34,149 bases of DNA from JAADHX01 sp964569385 (GCA_964569385.1 CAZMUM010000044.1:1-34149), one strand, 5' to 3'; positions 7,047 to 15,157 are shown, counted from the stretch's first letter. The notes: generated from the letters alone by a model not told the origin. Translations and numbers: made by a program.

Positions 7047-7757
7047 ATGGCCACCGACACCTGCACGGTGGTTGGGGGAGCAACGCCTGCCTGCTGCTGT
7101 TCGGGTGTCGGGCGCTTAGCGGTGGAACTAATTGTTGTGACCGGGAAAGTAGTAGATGTGACTGGCTTACGAACAGATGTCGAAGTGATCGAATCTTCTA
7201 TTGTTCGTCCGGCCGTGTTCGAGCACATCTTTGCTCGTCACTGGGATCAGATCTTTAGGTTCATTGAACGTCGGCTGGGTTTCGATTCGGCCGAGGAACT
7301 CTCTTCGGAAGTGTTTCGCATCGCATTCGAGCGGCGTTCAAGCTTTTCTGTCACCAGAAACGCGTCGTGTCTCCCGTGGCTATACGGGATCGCTTCGAAC
7401 CTGGTGTTGAAGCATCGGCGCCAATTCACTCGGCATTTGCGTGCGATATCGCGTCTTGAACCCACGGTATCCAGTGAGTTCCCGGACATCGCTACGGAGG
7501 TGGTTGATCGCCTCGATGCCACGAACAAGTGGCCGACGTTGTCCGAGGCGTTAACTCGACTAGACGAAACGAGTGTGCTGATGCTTCTCATGATCGCCTG
7601 GGAAGACGCATCGTATGCCGAGGTTGCGGCTGGTTTCGAGGTGCCGGTGGGAACAGTGCGATCCCGGATCCACCGGATCCGAGCCGAGCTGAAAGTGGCC
7701 GCCCAAAGCCCCCAAGTAGTTCAACACGATGTCGAGAAGTTGGAGGATCGAACATGA
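7047..7757 (+). CDS. RNA polymerase ECF-type sigma factor
   Basis: The protein has the two-domain plan of an ECF (sigma-70 family) factor. Region 2 is FEHIFARHWDQIFRFIERRL through AEELSSEVFRIAFERR, with LPWLYGIASNLVLKHRRQ as its last helix. Region 4 is ALTRLDETSVLMLLMIAWE plus the helix-turn-helix SYAEVAAGFEVPVGTVRSRI. The first 30 or so residues are Cys-rich and unlike a sigma factor, so the true start is probably a GTG at 7137 or 7158 rather than 7047. The stop overlaps the next gene as ATGA, pointing to co-regulation with the membrane protein that follows, a likely anti-sigma or sensor. Confidence 0.85.
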   Translation: MATDTCTVVGGATPACCCSGVGRLAVELIVVTGKVVDVTGLRTDVEVIESSIVRPAVFEHIFARHWDQIFRFIERRLGFDSAEELSSEVFRIAFERRSSFSVTRNASCLPWLYGIASNLVLKHRRQFTRHLRAISRLEPTVSSEFPDIATEVVDRLDATNKWPTLSEALTRLDETSVLMLLMIAWEDASYAEVAAGFEVPVGTVRSRIHRIRAELKVAAQSPQVVQHDVEKLEDRT

Positions 7758-8407
7758 TCGATGATTTTGACGTGATCTCACAGTGGCGCCCGGTCTCGAG
7801 AGGTCCGAGCTCTGCTAGCAGGAGCGCCGCTATTCGAGACTTTGTTAGGTTCCTGGAGGAATCGGAACCTGATGTGAAGCCGCGTCGAGGTGTCCGTCCG
7901 TTGATTGTGGCTCTCATACTCGGAGTTCTGATCGCGTTCGGGGGAGTCGCCGCCGCGGTTTATGGAGAGCTCCAGAGCGATGGTGTCATCTTCACTTCGC
8001 CCGAAGTGACCGCCGCTGCTGACAGAGGATTGGTGATCGTGGTGCGAGAATCGAATCTAGGCACGTGCATCGATGTGCAGGTCGGAGGCGGAGGAGCAGG
8101 AAGTTGCGGTTCGCTCGATCTGCCACTGAAAGTCGGCTCAGGCAGCGTTGGGGAGTCGAGCTTCGTTTCTGGCTACGGCCCGATGGGCTCGGTCAGGATT
8201 GAGATCGAATTCGCGGACGGGGCCGAGATTGTCGTCGACGAGTTCCAGAGCTTCGACGGATATAACGTCGTTTTCTTCGCTATGCGGCTGTCCTCTGAAC
8301 TCGGCCTGGAACCGGGGCTCCCGGTATTTTCGACAGCCTATGGAAGTTCGGGCGAGAGTCTCGCCACGTTCAGCCGTGGTGGGCTGGCCGGACCGGACGA
8401 CGAATAG
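7754..8407 (+). CDS. Single-pass membrane protein coupled to ECF sigma factor (possible anti-sigma)
   Basis: This 217-residue protein starts at the ATG that overlaps the sigma-factor stop, with GGAGGA just upstream. Residues 1-48 are cytoplasmic and contain a charged helix (AAIRDFVRFLEESEPDVKPRR). Residues 49-70 are one membrane segment (PLIVALILGVLIAFGGVAAAV). The remaining ~145 residues would be extracytoplasmic, are beta-rich and hold two cysteines (GTCIDV and GSCGSL) that could form a disulfide. The position implies regulation of the sigma factor. The HxxxCxxC zinc motif of classical anti-sigma factors is absent, so the role is inferred from context alone. Confidence 0.75.
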   Translation: MIDDFDVISQWRPVSRGPSSASRSAAIRDFVRFLEESEPDVKPRRGVRPLIVALILGVLIAFGGVAAAVYGELQSDGVIFTSPEVTAAADRGLVIVVRESNLGTCIDVQVGGGGAGSCGSLDLPLKVGSGSVGESSFVSGYGPMGSVRIEIEFADGAEIVVDEFQSFDGYNVVFFAMRLSSELGLEPGLPVFSTAYGSSGESLATFSRGGLAGPDDE

Positions 8408-8867
8408 CAACCGCAAGACTGCAGCTGGATGACACCTACGGCCGATCGGGGTGAGCCCTGCCGTGACTACCCTCTCCGCTCTGCAGAGTCCATCGCGAGT
8501 GCGAGAACAGCTGATGGCGAACGGCCCACCGTGAAAGTGGTGTCAATACCCAGTTGAGCGCCGAAGGGCAATTTGTACAGATTGACCCGCGGCATGTGGT
8601 ACGTCCGGGTTGCGGTCGGTAGCAGCCATCGACGCTGTCGAGACGTCAGGGAGATGTGAATCAACGTGTTTCGATCGTAACTCGGCGGTGCATCACGGAT
8701 CGATCCGCGGAGGTCCTCGCCAGTAGCGTGCCAGATCCTGGACAACTCGGATCTGCTATGAGGTTTGCCAGTTCCTTGTGGAGCAGTTCGGAGTGCTGAT
8801 CTCCGCGTGCGTCGCGTCGTCGGACTTAGCTCCGAGCAATCTAGCTGTGCTCGTCACTTCCGAGAGT
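8408..8867. other. Intergenic stretch, no supported gene
   Basis: I see no recognisable gene, RNA or repeat here. One 92-codon frame on the minus strand (8467-8745) is open, but its translation matches no family pattern and it lacks a ribosome binding site. The right end is the leader of the VapBC-like pair. Confidence 0.5.
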
Positions 8868-8884
8868 TCTACCAATATGGTAGA
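8868..8884. promoter_or_regulatory. Palindromic operator upstream of VapBC-like pair
   Basis: TCTACC and GGTAGA form a 6-base inverted repeat around AATAT, ending 8 bases before the antitoxin start. A -10-like TAGAGT (8881-8886) overlaps its right arm, so binding would block transcription, as expected for autorepression by an antitoxin or antitoxin-toxin complex. The short distance to the ATG suggests a leaderless or near-leaderless transcript. Confidence 0.6.
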
Positions 8885-8892
8885 GTTGGCGG

Positions 8893-9111
8893 ATGGACCT
8901 GAACATCAAAGATCTCGACGATGCGGTTGGTCAGCGTCTACGCGAGCAGGCCGCGGCAGGCGGGCTCTCAGTGCAGCAATACCTGCGCACTGAGCTGACC
9001 CGAATCGCGGGTCGACGCTCCCCGGCCGAGTTTGCCCGCGACCACGAACCTATGAACCGATCAGAGTTCGAGGCGATTCGCAGACGCCTTCGGGGTATGG
9101 ATGCGGCCTAG
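8893..9111 (+). CDS. vapB: FitA/VapB-like ribbon-helix-helix antitoxin
   Basis: This 72-residue protein starts MDLNIKDLDDAVGQRLREQA and continues GGLSVQQYLRTELTRIAGR, the ribbon-helix-helix pattern of FitA-like VapB antitoxins. Residues 40-72 (SPAEFARDHEPMNRSEFEAI) form the acidic and hydrophobic tail that normally wraps the toxin. Its last codons overlap the PIN-domain gene by 11 bases, so the two are translated together. It would bind its own promoter through the palindrome at 8868-8884. Confidence 0.85.
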   Translation: MDLNIKDLDDAVGQRLREQAAAGGLSVQQYLRTELTRIAGRRSPAEFARDHEPMNRSEFEAIRRRLRGMDAA

Positions 9112-9475
9112 CATCGTCTGCGATGCAGGTGGTGTGCTAGCAGTCTCAGGCGCCCTCGATGGCAAAGCGCCCGACGGTGCCGAGTTCTTGGCCCTGGACT
9201 GGGTTACCGTCACCGTCGGCCGGTTCCTCGCGGCCCGACACGAAGGCCGCCCGGCGCTCATCGAAGTCGAGATTGGCCTTGCAACTGCCTCAGTTCACGA
9301 ATGGTTCCCGGTGCGCGCGATCGTGGCCCAAGCTCTGGCCCGCGCTGGGCTCGATGCCATCGACGCTCTCGACTCATGGTCAGCACTCGTACTAGCCGAA
9401 CAACTGGACCTCCCCCTGTTCACAGCATCCCACGAAGTCAAGAGCACCCAAATCGAGATCCTTCACCCCTGGTAG
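9101..9475 (+). CDS. vapC: PIN-domain (VapC-like) toxin, atypical active site
   Basis: This 124-residue protein has a degenerate PIN-domain outline. The N-terminal strand IVCDAGGVLAV provides the first acidic residue, D8. The C-terminal part DAIDALDSWSALVLAEQL provides D91, followed by the strand LPLFTAS. In canonical VapC toxins LPLFTAS would read PLLTAD, so a fourth acidic position is Ser110 here. A clear central Glu is also hard to place (E28, D33 and E67 are candidates). The position after, and overlap with, a VapB-like antitoxin supports the identity. Activity is uncertain: it may be a weak or inactive RNase. Confidence 0.72.
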   Translation: MRPSIVCDAGGVLAVSGALDGKAPDGAEFLALDWVTVTVGRFLAARHEGRPALIEVEIGLATASVHEWFPVRAIVAQALARAGLDAIDALDSWSALVLAEQLDLPLFTASHEVKSTQIEILHPW

Positions 9476-9740
9476 ACCCCCGTGCAACTAACAGCGAGTA
9501 TCCGCTCACAACCCGCTGACGAGGCGCCATGGCCGCACCACCGTAGATGGCGCTCGGGAGATCCTCAGACCTGCATCCTTTAAGGAGTCGAGAGAGGCGG
9601 TGTTGGGGTCCCGCGGCGCCAGCGTAGGTATGCCATCGAATATTACTGTGGGAAACAGTGTTGGTGAGTCGACAGCGAGGTCAGCGCACGCTGGACGTCA
9701 CCCGGGGCTGAGACAACCCGACGGCAGAGGAGAACAGAGC

Positions 9741-10373
9741 TCAGCGAAGCTCAACGACACCCGCAGGGCTGTTGATGGTGGCGATCAGCGTCGGCTGCGG
9801 ACCCCTCGACACGCGGAGATCCACATCAAGTATCTTCAGGGCGGCGGTGATCGTGTCGGGATCAGGGTGAATCGCCTCCAGTCCGAGGAGAGAGCATCCT
9901 GTCGGGCTCGTGGTCGCCGGGCTCGGTGTATCGCCCCAATCGATCAGAGAGGGAATCAACCCGTCTCCGGATCCTTCGTGATGCATCGCGAGGCTCCACC
10001 TGAGAGTTCGACCATCGGGAGTGTCGCGGGACATCTCGAAGGGGTCGCTCGGGTCATACCCTTTGGCGCGCGCATCGGCAACAACATCGACCAGGCCTGA
10101 CGCTTTGCAGGCGAACGACGCCAGTCGTCCGGCCTGGCCGTCTAGATCCTCGATTCCGAACGGACGCGGCCTCGGCGGCTCGGGCTGGCTTGGGTCGGGT
10201 CCGATGATCTCGAGGTACACACCATCGCCAAGCGACAGCAGCTGGTTGTGAGTACCAATACCAAGGTGTTGGCCACCAGGCGCGAACCCGACACCCAGGC
10301 GGTCTCCAAGCTCGGCTGAGCATGCATCGAGGTCTGCTGTCGCATAAATGATGTGATCGAGTTTCAGAGCCAT
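9741..10373 (-). CDS. VOC family / glyoxalase-like domain protein
   Basis: This 210-residue protein begins MALKLDHIIYATADLDACSA, the opening of Glyoxalase_3-like VOC proteins. It has GGQHLGIGTHNQLLSLGDGV, then YLEIIGPDPSQPEPPRPRPF and a later WSLAMH strand. Candidate metal or substrate residues are H7 and E55 of the first module. The length fits a single chain with two VOC half-modules. The ATG at 10373 is preferred over a GTG seven codons upstream because it aligns with the family start. The reaction is not predictable. It lies downstream of the alpha/beta hydrolase gene on the same strand, about 107 bases away. Confidence 0.85.
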   Translation of the reverse strand: MALKLDHIIYATADLDACSAELGDRLGVGFAPGGQHLGIGTHNQLLSLGDGVYLEIIGPDPSQPEPPRPRPFGIEDLDGQAGRLASFACKASGLVDVVADARAKGYDPSDPFEMSRDTPDGRTLRWSLAMHHEGSGDGLIPSLIDWGDTPSPATTSPTGCSLLGLEAIHPDPDTITAALKILDVDLRVSRGPQPTLIATINSPAGVVELR

Positions 10374-10480
10374 GACCGTCGAGCGTAGCCCCACCCCCTA
10401 ACTAGGCTGTCGAGCTAGCTCCGCGACACTCGACAGGTTCGGTGTCGGGTAGCGGTGTGTGGCCGCGGTGAACGCCGCGA

Positions 10481-11377
10481 TCACATTGGGTGCGTTTGGC
10501 GCAACCGCGGTTGCGTTTCGATCAACTCGTGGACTATGGCACCAAGGATCGTTTGGCGATCACAAAGATCGTGAACCACATTAAAATGGTTTCTCGCCGC
10601 GACCTCCACGGTGCTTGCTGAGGTTCCGGCGGTGGTCAACAGCGAAGCGAAGTGGCGGCTCTGTCGCTTGAACTCGTCGGTTTCGATCTGACCCCAAGCC
10701 AGAACCGACGGCGGAAAGCCAGCCAGGTCGGCCAGCATCGGACTGTTGCGCCGAGCCGCGTGAGTGTCGAGGCCAACAGCCTCGTTGATCGAAGTTCCAA
10801 TGAGCGGCTCCAGTTCGAATATCCCCGAGACTGAAACCACTGCTGCTGGGCGCCACCCGTCATCCAAACCCAGCCCCATCATTGCCGCGAGATGGCCGCC
10901 GGCCGAACTGCCAGCAACGACGATCTGGTCAGGGTCGATTCGGTTCTCGGTAGCTGAGTCACGCAGCACCCTCAGTGCCTGGCGGCACTCGTCGACTATG
11001 GCATCGAGCCCAGCATCGGGAGCCAACGTGTAGTCAACCGCAGCGAAAGCGACGCCGGCGCTAAGACAATCCGTGGCGCAAAAGAACGACTCCCGCTTGG
11101 ACAGCGCTTGCCAGTAGCCGCCGTGAATGTACACAAAAAGGGGAAATGGCCCATCCCCAACCGGCACAACGAGATCGACCGAGTGCGCAGGGCCCAAGCC
11201 GTAGGCAAGCTCGACGACGGCGCTGCCCGACTGGTTCGCCATTGTTCTGGCCTCGGCGCTTCGCCGTACGTACTCGGCGACGAACGGTTCGAACGTGTCA
11301 TTTGTGAGCGAACTCGGCGAATACTCGCGTTGGCGCTCTGGCGAAGAGAGCTGGCGCCAGCGCGGCCGGGTAGTCAT
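10481..11377 (-). CDS. Alpha/beta hydrolase, kynurenine formamidase-like
   Basis: This 298-residue protein has the oxyanion motif HGGYWQALSK (85-94), which is distinctive of the arylformamidase (kynurenine formamidase) branch of alpha/beta hydrolases. The nucleophile elbow is GSSAG with Ser158. Candidate acid and base are Asp234 (QIETDEFKRQS) and His264 (RNHFNVVHD). The N-terminal half carries the SVDLVVP strand before the HGG loop, as in the family. Kynurenine formamidase hydrolyses N-formylkynurenine in tryptophan breakdown, but no other kynurenine-pathway gene is in view, so a general esterase role is also possible. Confidence 0.85.
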   Translation of the reverse strand: MTTRPRWRQLSSPERQREYSPSSLTNDTFEPFVAEYVRRSAEARTMANQSGSAVVELAYGLGPAHSVDLVVPVGDGPFPLFVYIHGGYWQALSKRESFFCATDCLSAGVAFAAVDYTLAPDAGLDAIVDECRQALRVLRDSATENRIDPDQIVVAGSSAGGHLAAMMGLGLDDGWRPAAVVSVSGIFELEPLIGTSINEAVGLDTHAARRNSPMLADLAGFPPSVLAWGQIETDEFKRQSRHFASLLTTAGTSASTVEVAARNHFNVVHDLCDRQTILGAIVHELIETQPRLRQTHPM

Positions 11378-11512
11378 CTCCCGACCTTAGGTCTCAGCCC
11401 AACGCAACGCACGACGCCAATCGCAACCACGATTGGATGACGAGGCGGTGCGATCGAGGCCAGCGTCGCAGACATCTGGTGGTTAGAGAACGGCCGAGCG
11501 TGCCGAAGGCCC

Positions 11513-11878
11513 TTGGGCGGCGGAGACGCCGAGTGCTCGGCCGTTATCGACGATGACGCTCGGCAACTATCGTCTACAGATGCAGCCGCGCTTAGTCCCA
11601 ATAACAGTGCTTTGGTTCTTGTAACCAAGGAGTCAGATACGTCCCGAGAGAATGAGCTCGCTATTCTGGACATCGCGACGCTTGAGGTTCTTGTCTCGAT
11701 AGATGACCTCGAGCAGCCGCTGGCAATACACTGGAGTCCGGATGGACTGTCCGTCGTTCTCTCAACCCGAGGGTCCAGTCTTATGATTGGCTCCGATGGT
11801 TCGATCGAGCAGCTCGACGTCGGAGGTGGCGTGTTAGTCATACCCGTGAGGCTCGATGGAAAGACTGATGCTCGATGA
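11513..11878 (+). CDS. Small beta-propeller-like protein, possibly 5'-truncated
   Basis: The frame opens after a stop at 11438 and has only TTG as first start. It encodes about 121 residues with two propeller-type blades: AAALSPNNSALVLVTKESD then ELAILDIATLEVLVSI, and IHWSPDGLSVVLSTRGS. These are WD40/YVTN-like strands. There is no signal peptide and no full propeller, so it may be the surviving end of a larger gene. In-frame coding sense upstream of the TTG (DIWWLENGRACRRP) supports truncation. Its stop overlaps the next gene's start as ATGA, suggesting co-translation with the reductase. Confidence 0.5.
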   Translation: MGGGDAECSAVIDDDARQLSSTDAAALSPNNSALVLVTKESDTSRENELAILDIATLEVLVSIDDLEQPLAIHWSPDGLSVVLSTRGSSLMIGSDGSIEQLDVGGGVLVIPVRLDGKTDAR

Positions 11879-13278
11879 TCACATTGCGAGAGTTGGCCGG
11901 ACGGCCAACTGATTGGCAACTGCGTAAACCGTCGCTTCGACGGCCTCGGCTCGGCGCCCACTGGGTTGGACCTTCTGTGATCGCGGGATCGGTGGCCTGG
12001 TCGTGGTTGGCCTTCGCGGGAGCGCAGGGCGAAGACGGCCCGGTTGCGTTCGGTCTGTTCATCGGCGCAGTGTCGATAATCCTGATGGCGTGGAGCTTCG
12101 TGCTGGCCGTCAGAATTCGTGTCATCGAACCACTATTTGGCGGCCTCGATGCGATGTATCGGGTTCACCGGTGGATCGGCGCACTAGCTGTAGCTGCGAT
12201 GTACCTGCACATCCAGATCGAGCCCGAACTCGACGGCACGGGCATCCTCGGAGCGTCGAAGTCGGTAGCGGACGCCGCCACAGATCTTGCCGGAGTCGCT
12301 GAGACCTTCCTCTACGTATTAGTTGGCGTGTCAATACTTCGCTGGATTCCGTACCGATTCTGGCGGCTAACCCACAAACTCATGGGTCTTCCGTATCTCG
12401 TCTCCTGCTGGCACTTCTACACCTCCGAAAAGTCATACGCCAACGGTTCGGGATGGGGATGGTGGTTTGGCTCGATCATGGTCGTCGGAACAATCGCCTA
12501 TCTCTGGCGAGTAGTAATCCGAGATGCCATCGCACCGGGATTGCCGCACACCGTCACCCGGGCCACTCTGCACGGCTCAACACTCGAACTCGTGCTGAAG
12601 CCCGACGGCAAGCCAATGAAGTACGAACCAGGACAGTTCGCCGTGATCAAGCTTCAAGTAACGGGCTTGCGCGAGCCGCACCTTTTCACCATTGCATCAG
12701 CCCCAAGCGATGGCCACCTATCGTTCTTCATAAGGAATCTCGGCGATTGGACCGACCGTGTTCACCAAACCGATCTGATCGGTCGACCGGTCATCGTTGA
12801 GGGCCCATACGGACAATTCCAGCCTCTCGGCGCACCTAACCAGCGAGCAGTGTGGATCGCCGGGGGAGTAGGCATCAGCGCTTTCGTCTCGACCATTCGC
12901 CTGCTCGGTGATGGCAGCCGAGCAACAGATGAGCCGCCAGTCACGTTGTTCTACAGCGTTCGGAGCCAAGACGATGCCATGGCCATCGACGTGCTGCGCG
13001 AAGCTCAGACGGCGGGCCACCTAGATCTTGTTCTGTGCTGTTCTGACCAAGGCCAACGTTTCAGTGAAACTGTGATGGCCGATCATTTTGGTTCGACGAC
13101 GTTGGCTGGGGCTCACGTGGCGGCGTGTGGCCCCGCCGGCCTAGTTGCGGCAGCTGAGCGAGCGGCTGAAGCTCTAGGAGTTCGGTACATCGAGCGCGAG
13201 GACTTCGACATCCGTCAAGGGTTCGGCCCCGAACTGTCGCGGCCAATTGACAGGTTTCTCTCCCGCTTCGCTCGATAG
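11875..13278 (+). CDS. Ferric reductase-like transmembrane flavocytochrome
   Basis: This 467-residue protein combines a membrane haem domain with a ferredoxin-NADP reductase-like module. About six hydrophobic helices lie in residues 30-215. Paired histidines H98/H112 and H167/H180 sit on two of them, the bis-haem arrangement of ferric reductase and NADPH-oxidase relatives. The FAD site is REPHLFTIASAP (267-278), the pyridine-nucleotide loop is GGVGISAFVS, and CGPAGLV plus EREDFDIR close the fold. It would pass electrons from NAD(P)H through FAD and haem across the membrane; the acceptor (iron, oxygen or other) is unknown. It is translationally coupled to the propeller-like ORF before it. Confidence 0.87.
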   Translation: MITLRELAGRPTDWQLRKPSLRRPRLGAHWVGPSVIAGSVAWSWLAFAGAQGEDGPVAFGLFIGAVSIILMAWSFVLAVRIRVIEPLFGGLDAMYRVHRWIGALAVAAMYLHIQIEPELDGTGILGASKSVADAATDLAGVAETFLYVLVGVSILRWIPYRFWRLTHKLMGLPYLVSCWHFYTSEKSYANGSGWGWWFGSIMVVGTIAYLWRVVIRDAIAPGLPHTVTRATLHGSTLELVLKPDGKPMKYEPGQFAVIKLQVTGLREPHLFTIASAPSDGHLSFFIRNLGDWTDRVHQTDLIGRPVIVEGPYGQFQPLGAPNQRAVWIAGGVGISAFVSTIRLLGDGSRATDEPPVTLFYSVRSQDDAMAIDVLREAQTAGHLDLVLCCSDQGQRFSETVMADHFGSTTLAGAHVAACGPAGLVAAAERAAEALGVRYIEREDFDIRQGFGPELSRPIDRFLSRFAR

Positions 13279-13303
13279 CGAATCAGGGTTCTTCAGATTC
13301 GCT
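13277..13303. terminator. Hairpin between convergent genes, possible terminator
   Basis: AGCGAATC (13277-13284) pairs with GATTCGCT (13296-13303) around an 11-base loop. The palindrome CGCAAGCTTGCG (13309-13320) follows. Both lie between the ends of the convergent reductase and chemotaxis genes. No clear T-run follows either one, so Rho-independent termination is only plausible. Confidence 0.4.
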
Positions 13304-13339
13304 CGAACCGCAAGCTTGCGAGTAGGGCTGAACTCTGGC

Positions 13340-13786
13340 TCAGGTTGCCCAGATACCTAGGGTGCCTTCGCCGTAACCGTCTACGGTGACGGCGAAGGTG
13401 GCGGAGGGTTTGCCGGTCACAGCCGAAACAAGGCGATCGGCACCAAGGTCGATGCCGGGATCGAGGCGAACTCGAGTGGCTGATGACTCATTGACGGCGC
13501 GAGAGATCACGTTGGCAACCTCGTGGTATACCTCAATCAGATCTTCGTCGGGTTCATCGACTGAGTCGATTCCGCCGGCCGGGATCATTGCCAATGCCGC
13601 ACCGGACCGATGGGCAAACGCCAAATCGGAGCCCAGTACGTACGCAAGGTTGTCTTCGTTGTCGATGAGACCTAGAGCGGTGCTCGGGTGGGGCGCGAAC
13701 GCACCAGTTTCCGATATTTGCACGTCCTTGGACAGCAGTGATCCGAGGAGCTTCTGGAGATCGTTCTGCGAGGGAAACGACGCCAT
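13340..13786 (-). CDS. CheX-like chemotaxis phosphatase-family protein
   Basis: This 148-residue protein is the last gene of the chemotaxis cluster. It has no strong domain signature, but residues 84-100 (IEVYHEVANVISRAVNE) carry an E89-x2-N92 pair on a helix, the catalytic arrangement of CheC/CheX/FliY phosphatases, and the alternating beta strands and overall length fit that fold. It starts at the ATG two bases after the upstream cheY stop, so the two are tightly linked. It may dephosphorylate that CheY. A role as a non-catalytic partner is equally possible. Confidence 0.62.
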   Translation of the reverse strand: MASFPSQNDLQKLLGSLLSKDVQISETGAFAPHPSTALGLIDNEDNLAYVLGSDLAFAHRSGAALAMIPAGGIDSVDEPDEDLIEVYHEVANVISRAVNESSATRVRLDPGIDLGADRLVSAVTGKPSATFAVTVDGYGEGTLGIWAT

Positions 13787-13788
13787 AT

Positions 13789-14148
13789 CTAAACGACCTT
13801 GTCGAGGCAATCGGAGAGATCGTCCGCGCTGAAGGGCTTCGACAAGAAAAACGACGCGCCAGCGCTAAGGCCCTCGGCCTTGATCTCATCGGACGACTCT
13901 GAGGTGATAAAGCCCACGGTCACCTTGTCGCCCTGGTCGCGCATCGCGCGGATCATCTCGATACCGGTCATGACCGGCATGTTCCAGTCTGAGAGAACAC
14001 AGTCGATCTCTTGAGTGCGTGACGCTTCGACAGCTTCGGCGCCGTTTTCGGCTTCGACGACATCGGCATCGCCATATCCAGCCTGACGAATGGCGCGTAT
14101 TACAAGTCGCCGCATCACCTTGCTGTCATCTACTACCAGAATCTTCAT
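13789..14148 (-). CDS. cheY: CheY-like response regulator (single receiver)
   Basis: This 119-residue stand-alone receiver begins MKILVVDDSKVMRRLVIRAI after the ribosome binding site AAAGGAG, which excludes eight codons of open frame upstream. The phospho-acceptor is D54 in VLSDWNMPVMTG. The acidic pair is D7/D8, the switch Ser/Thr lies in GFITSESS, and the conserved lysine is in LSKPF. No output domain is present, so it would act by protein contact like CheY. It is followed closely by the CheX-like gene. Confidence 0.9.
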   Translation of the reverse strand: MKILVVDDSKVMRRLVIRAIRQAGYGDADVVEAENGAEAVEASRTQEIDCVLSDWNMPVMTGIEMIRAMRDQGDKVTVGFITSESSDEIKAEGLSAGASFFLSKPFSADDLSDCLDKVV

Positions 14149-14270
14149 CTTGTGCTCCTTTGGCGTCGGCACTACAACTACCTCATCGACTGCATCAACG
14201 ATGTAATCAACCGCAAAACCGATATTCCCGCCGCCAGTGAGTATTCGGGCTGTCTAAGGCAAGGTCGTTG

Positions 14271-14672
14271 TCACAGGAGGTGCATTGCTGACAGACGATC
14301 ACCGATTACCTCGGCATCGACGGGCTTGACCAGGTAGTCGTCGGCTCCGGCGATGAGAGCCCTTGCCATCATCTTTGGGTCGGACTCCGAGCTGATCATC
14401 AAGATCGATGTACCGGCGTGCGCTCGGATCTTCCGCACCCGCTTTAGGAAGTCGAGCCCATCCATGACCGGCATGTTCCAGTCGACGAGCATCACGTCGA
14501 CCGGGCCGGACTCTTCGAGCACGGCGAGTGCGTCGGCACCATGTTCCGCGTCAAGGGTTTCCAGACCGAGCGAACGCACGGCACGACCGATCAGCATGCG
14601 AGCAGCACGGGAATCGTCGACAACCAACGCGTAGGTGGCTCCCTCAATTCGGGCCGGCAATTCTTCGCTCAT
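14271..14672 (-). CDS. cheY: CheY-like response regulator (second receiver)
   Basis: This is a 133-residue single receiver domain. ALVVDDSRAARMLIGRAV supplies the acidic pair, D64 in MLVDWNMPVMDG is the phosphorylation site, ISSES carries the switch Ser, and DYLVKPVDA has the conserved Lys. The ATG overlaps the cheX stop by four bases, so it is translated from the cheB-cheR-cheX message. It differs clearly from the other CheY and has a 14-residue N-terminal extension. The two may address different targets, or one may act as a phosphate sink. Confidence 0.9.
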   Translation of the reverse strand: MSEELPARIEGATYALVVDDSRAARMLIGRAVRSLGLETLDAEHGADALAVLEESGPVDVMLVDWNMPVMDGLDFLKRVRKIRAHAGTSILMISSESDPKMMARALIAGADDYLVKPVDAEVIGDRLSAMHLL

Positions 14673-15157
14673 GACATAGTTCCTTCGACGACCGATGCAG
14701 CCTTTGCGATCACTGGCGCGTCGGCGGAGTGCGCGACGGTGATCGACACCAGACCGCGACCGAGCGGCACTGTGGCCCGGATTGCAGAATCAGACGAAAT
14801 CGGTTGGGGTCCGAAACGATCCGGGATACCGATGGCCCAGTGCCCGTCAAGCATCGGCTTGATGGCTCCTGCGGTGATGTTGGCCAGTTCGCCCATGGCA
14901 TCTGGCAGATCGGTTATCGCACCACCGTCGCCATCGGTTCCGAAGAACACTGCAGCTACCGCTGCCGCGACTTGGGCTGGTGCCTCGATGGTCAAATCGA
15001 GGTCGTTCGGCCCGTGTATGACAACCCGGGCCATCAGCCGTTCTGGCGTTCCTTCGCGTAGTTCGTAGTCGTCGAATCTCACCCCGATGACCCCAAGAAC
15101 CTCGGCGGTGGCGAGTTCCAGATCTTCGAGTGACAATGGCAGTTCAGTGTCAGGCAT
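14669..15157 (-). CDS. cheX: CheX chemotaxis phosphatase
   Basis: This 162-residue protein matches CheX. The helix DAMGELANITAGAIKPML (86-103) contains the catalytic pair E90-x2-N93, and the surrounding strands (ERLMARVVIHGP, LTIEAPAQV, RGLVSITVAHS) fit the CheC/CheX alpha-beta fold. CheX speeds dephosphorylation of CheY-P and ends the signal. The start overlaps the cheR stop by one base and the stop overlaps the following cheY by four, so it sits between enzyme and substrate genes in a tight operon. Confidence 0.85.
   Translation of the reverse strand: MPDTELPLSLEDLELATAEVLGVIGVRFDDYELREGTPERLMARVVIHGPNDLDLTIEAPAQVAAAVAAVFFGTDGDGGAITDLPDAMGELANITAGAIKPMLDGHWAIGIPDRFGPQPISSDSAIRATVPLGRGLVSITVAHSADAPVIAKAASVVEGTMS

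Noticed and set aside
8467..8745. 92-codon minus-strand ORF between the sigma-factor pair and VapBC
   Set aside because: No ribosome binding site, no recognisable motif and no operon context; not supported as a gene.
10423..10450. CGACAC / GTGTCG inverted repeat between the hydrolase and VOC genes as a terminator
   Set aside because: Six-base arms, a long loop and no T-run; too weak to call.
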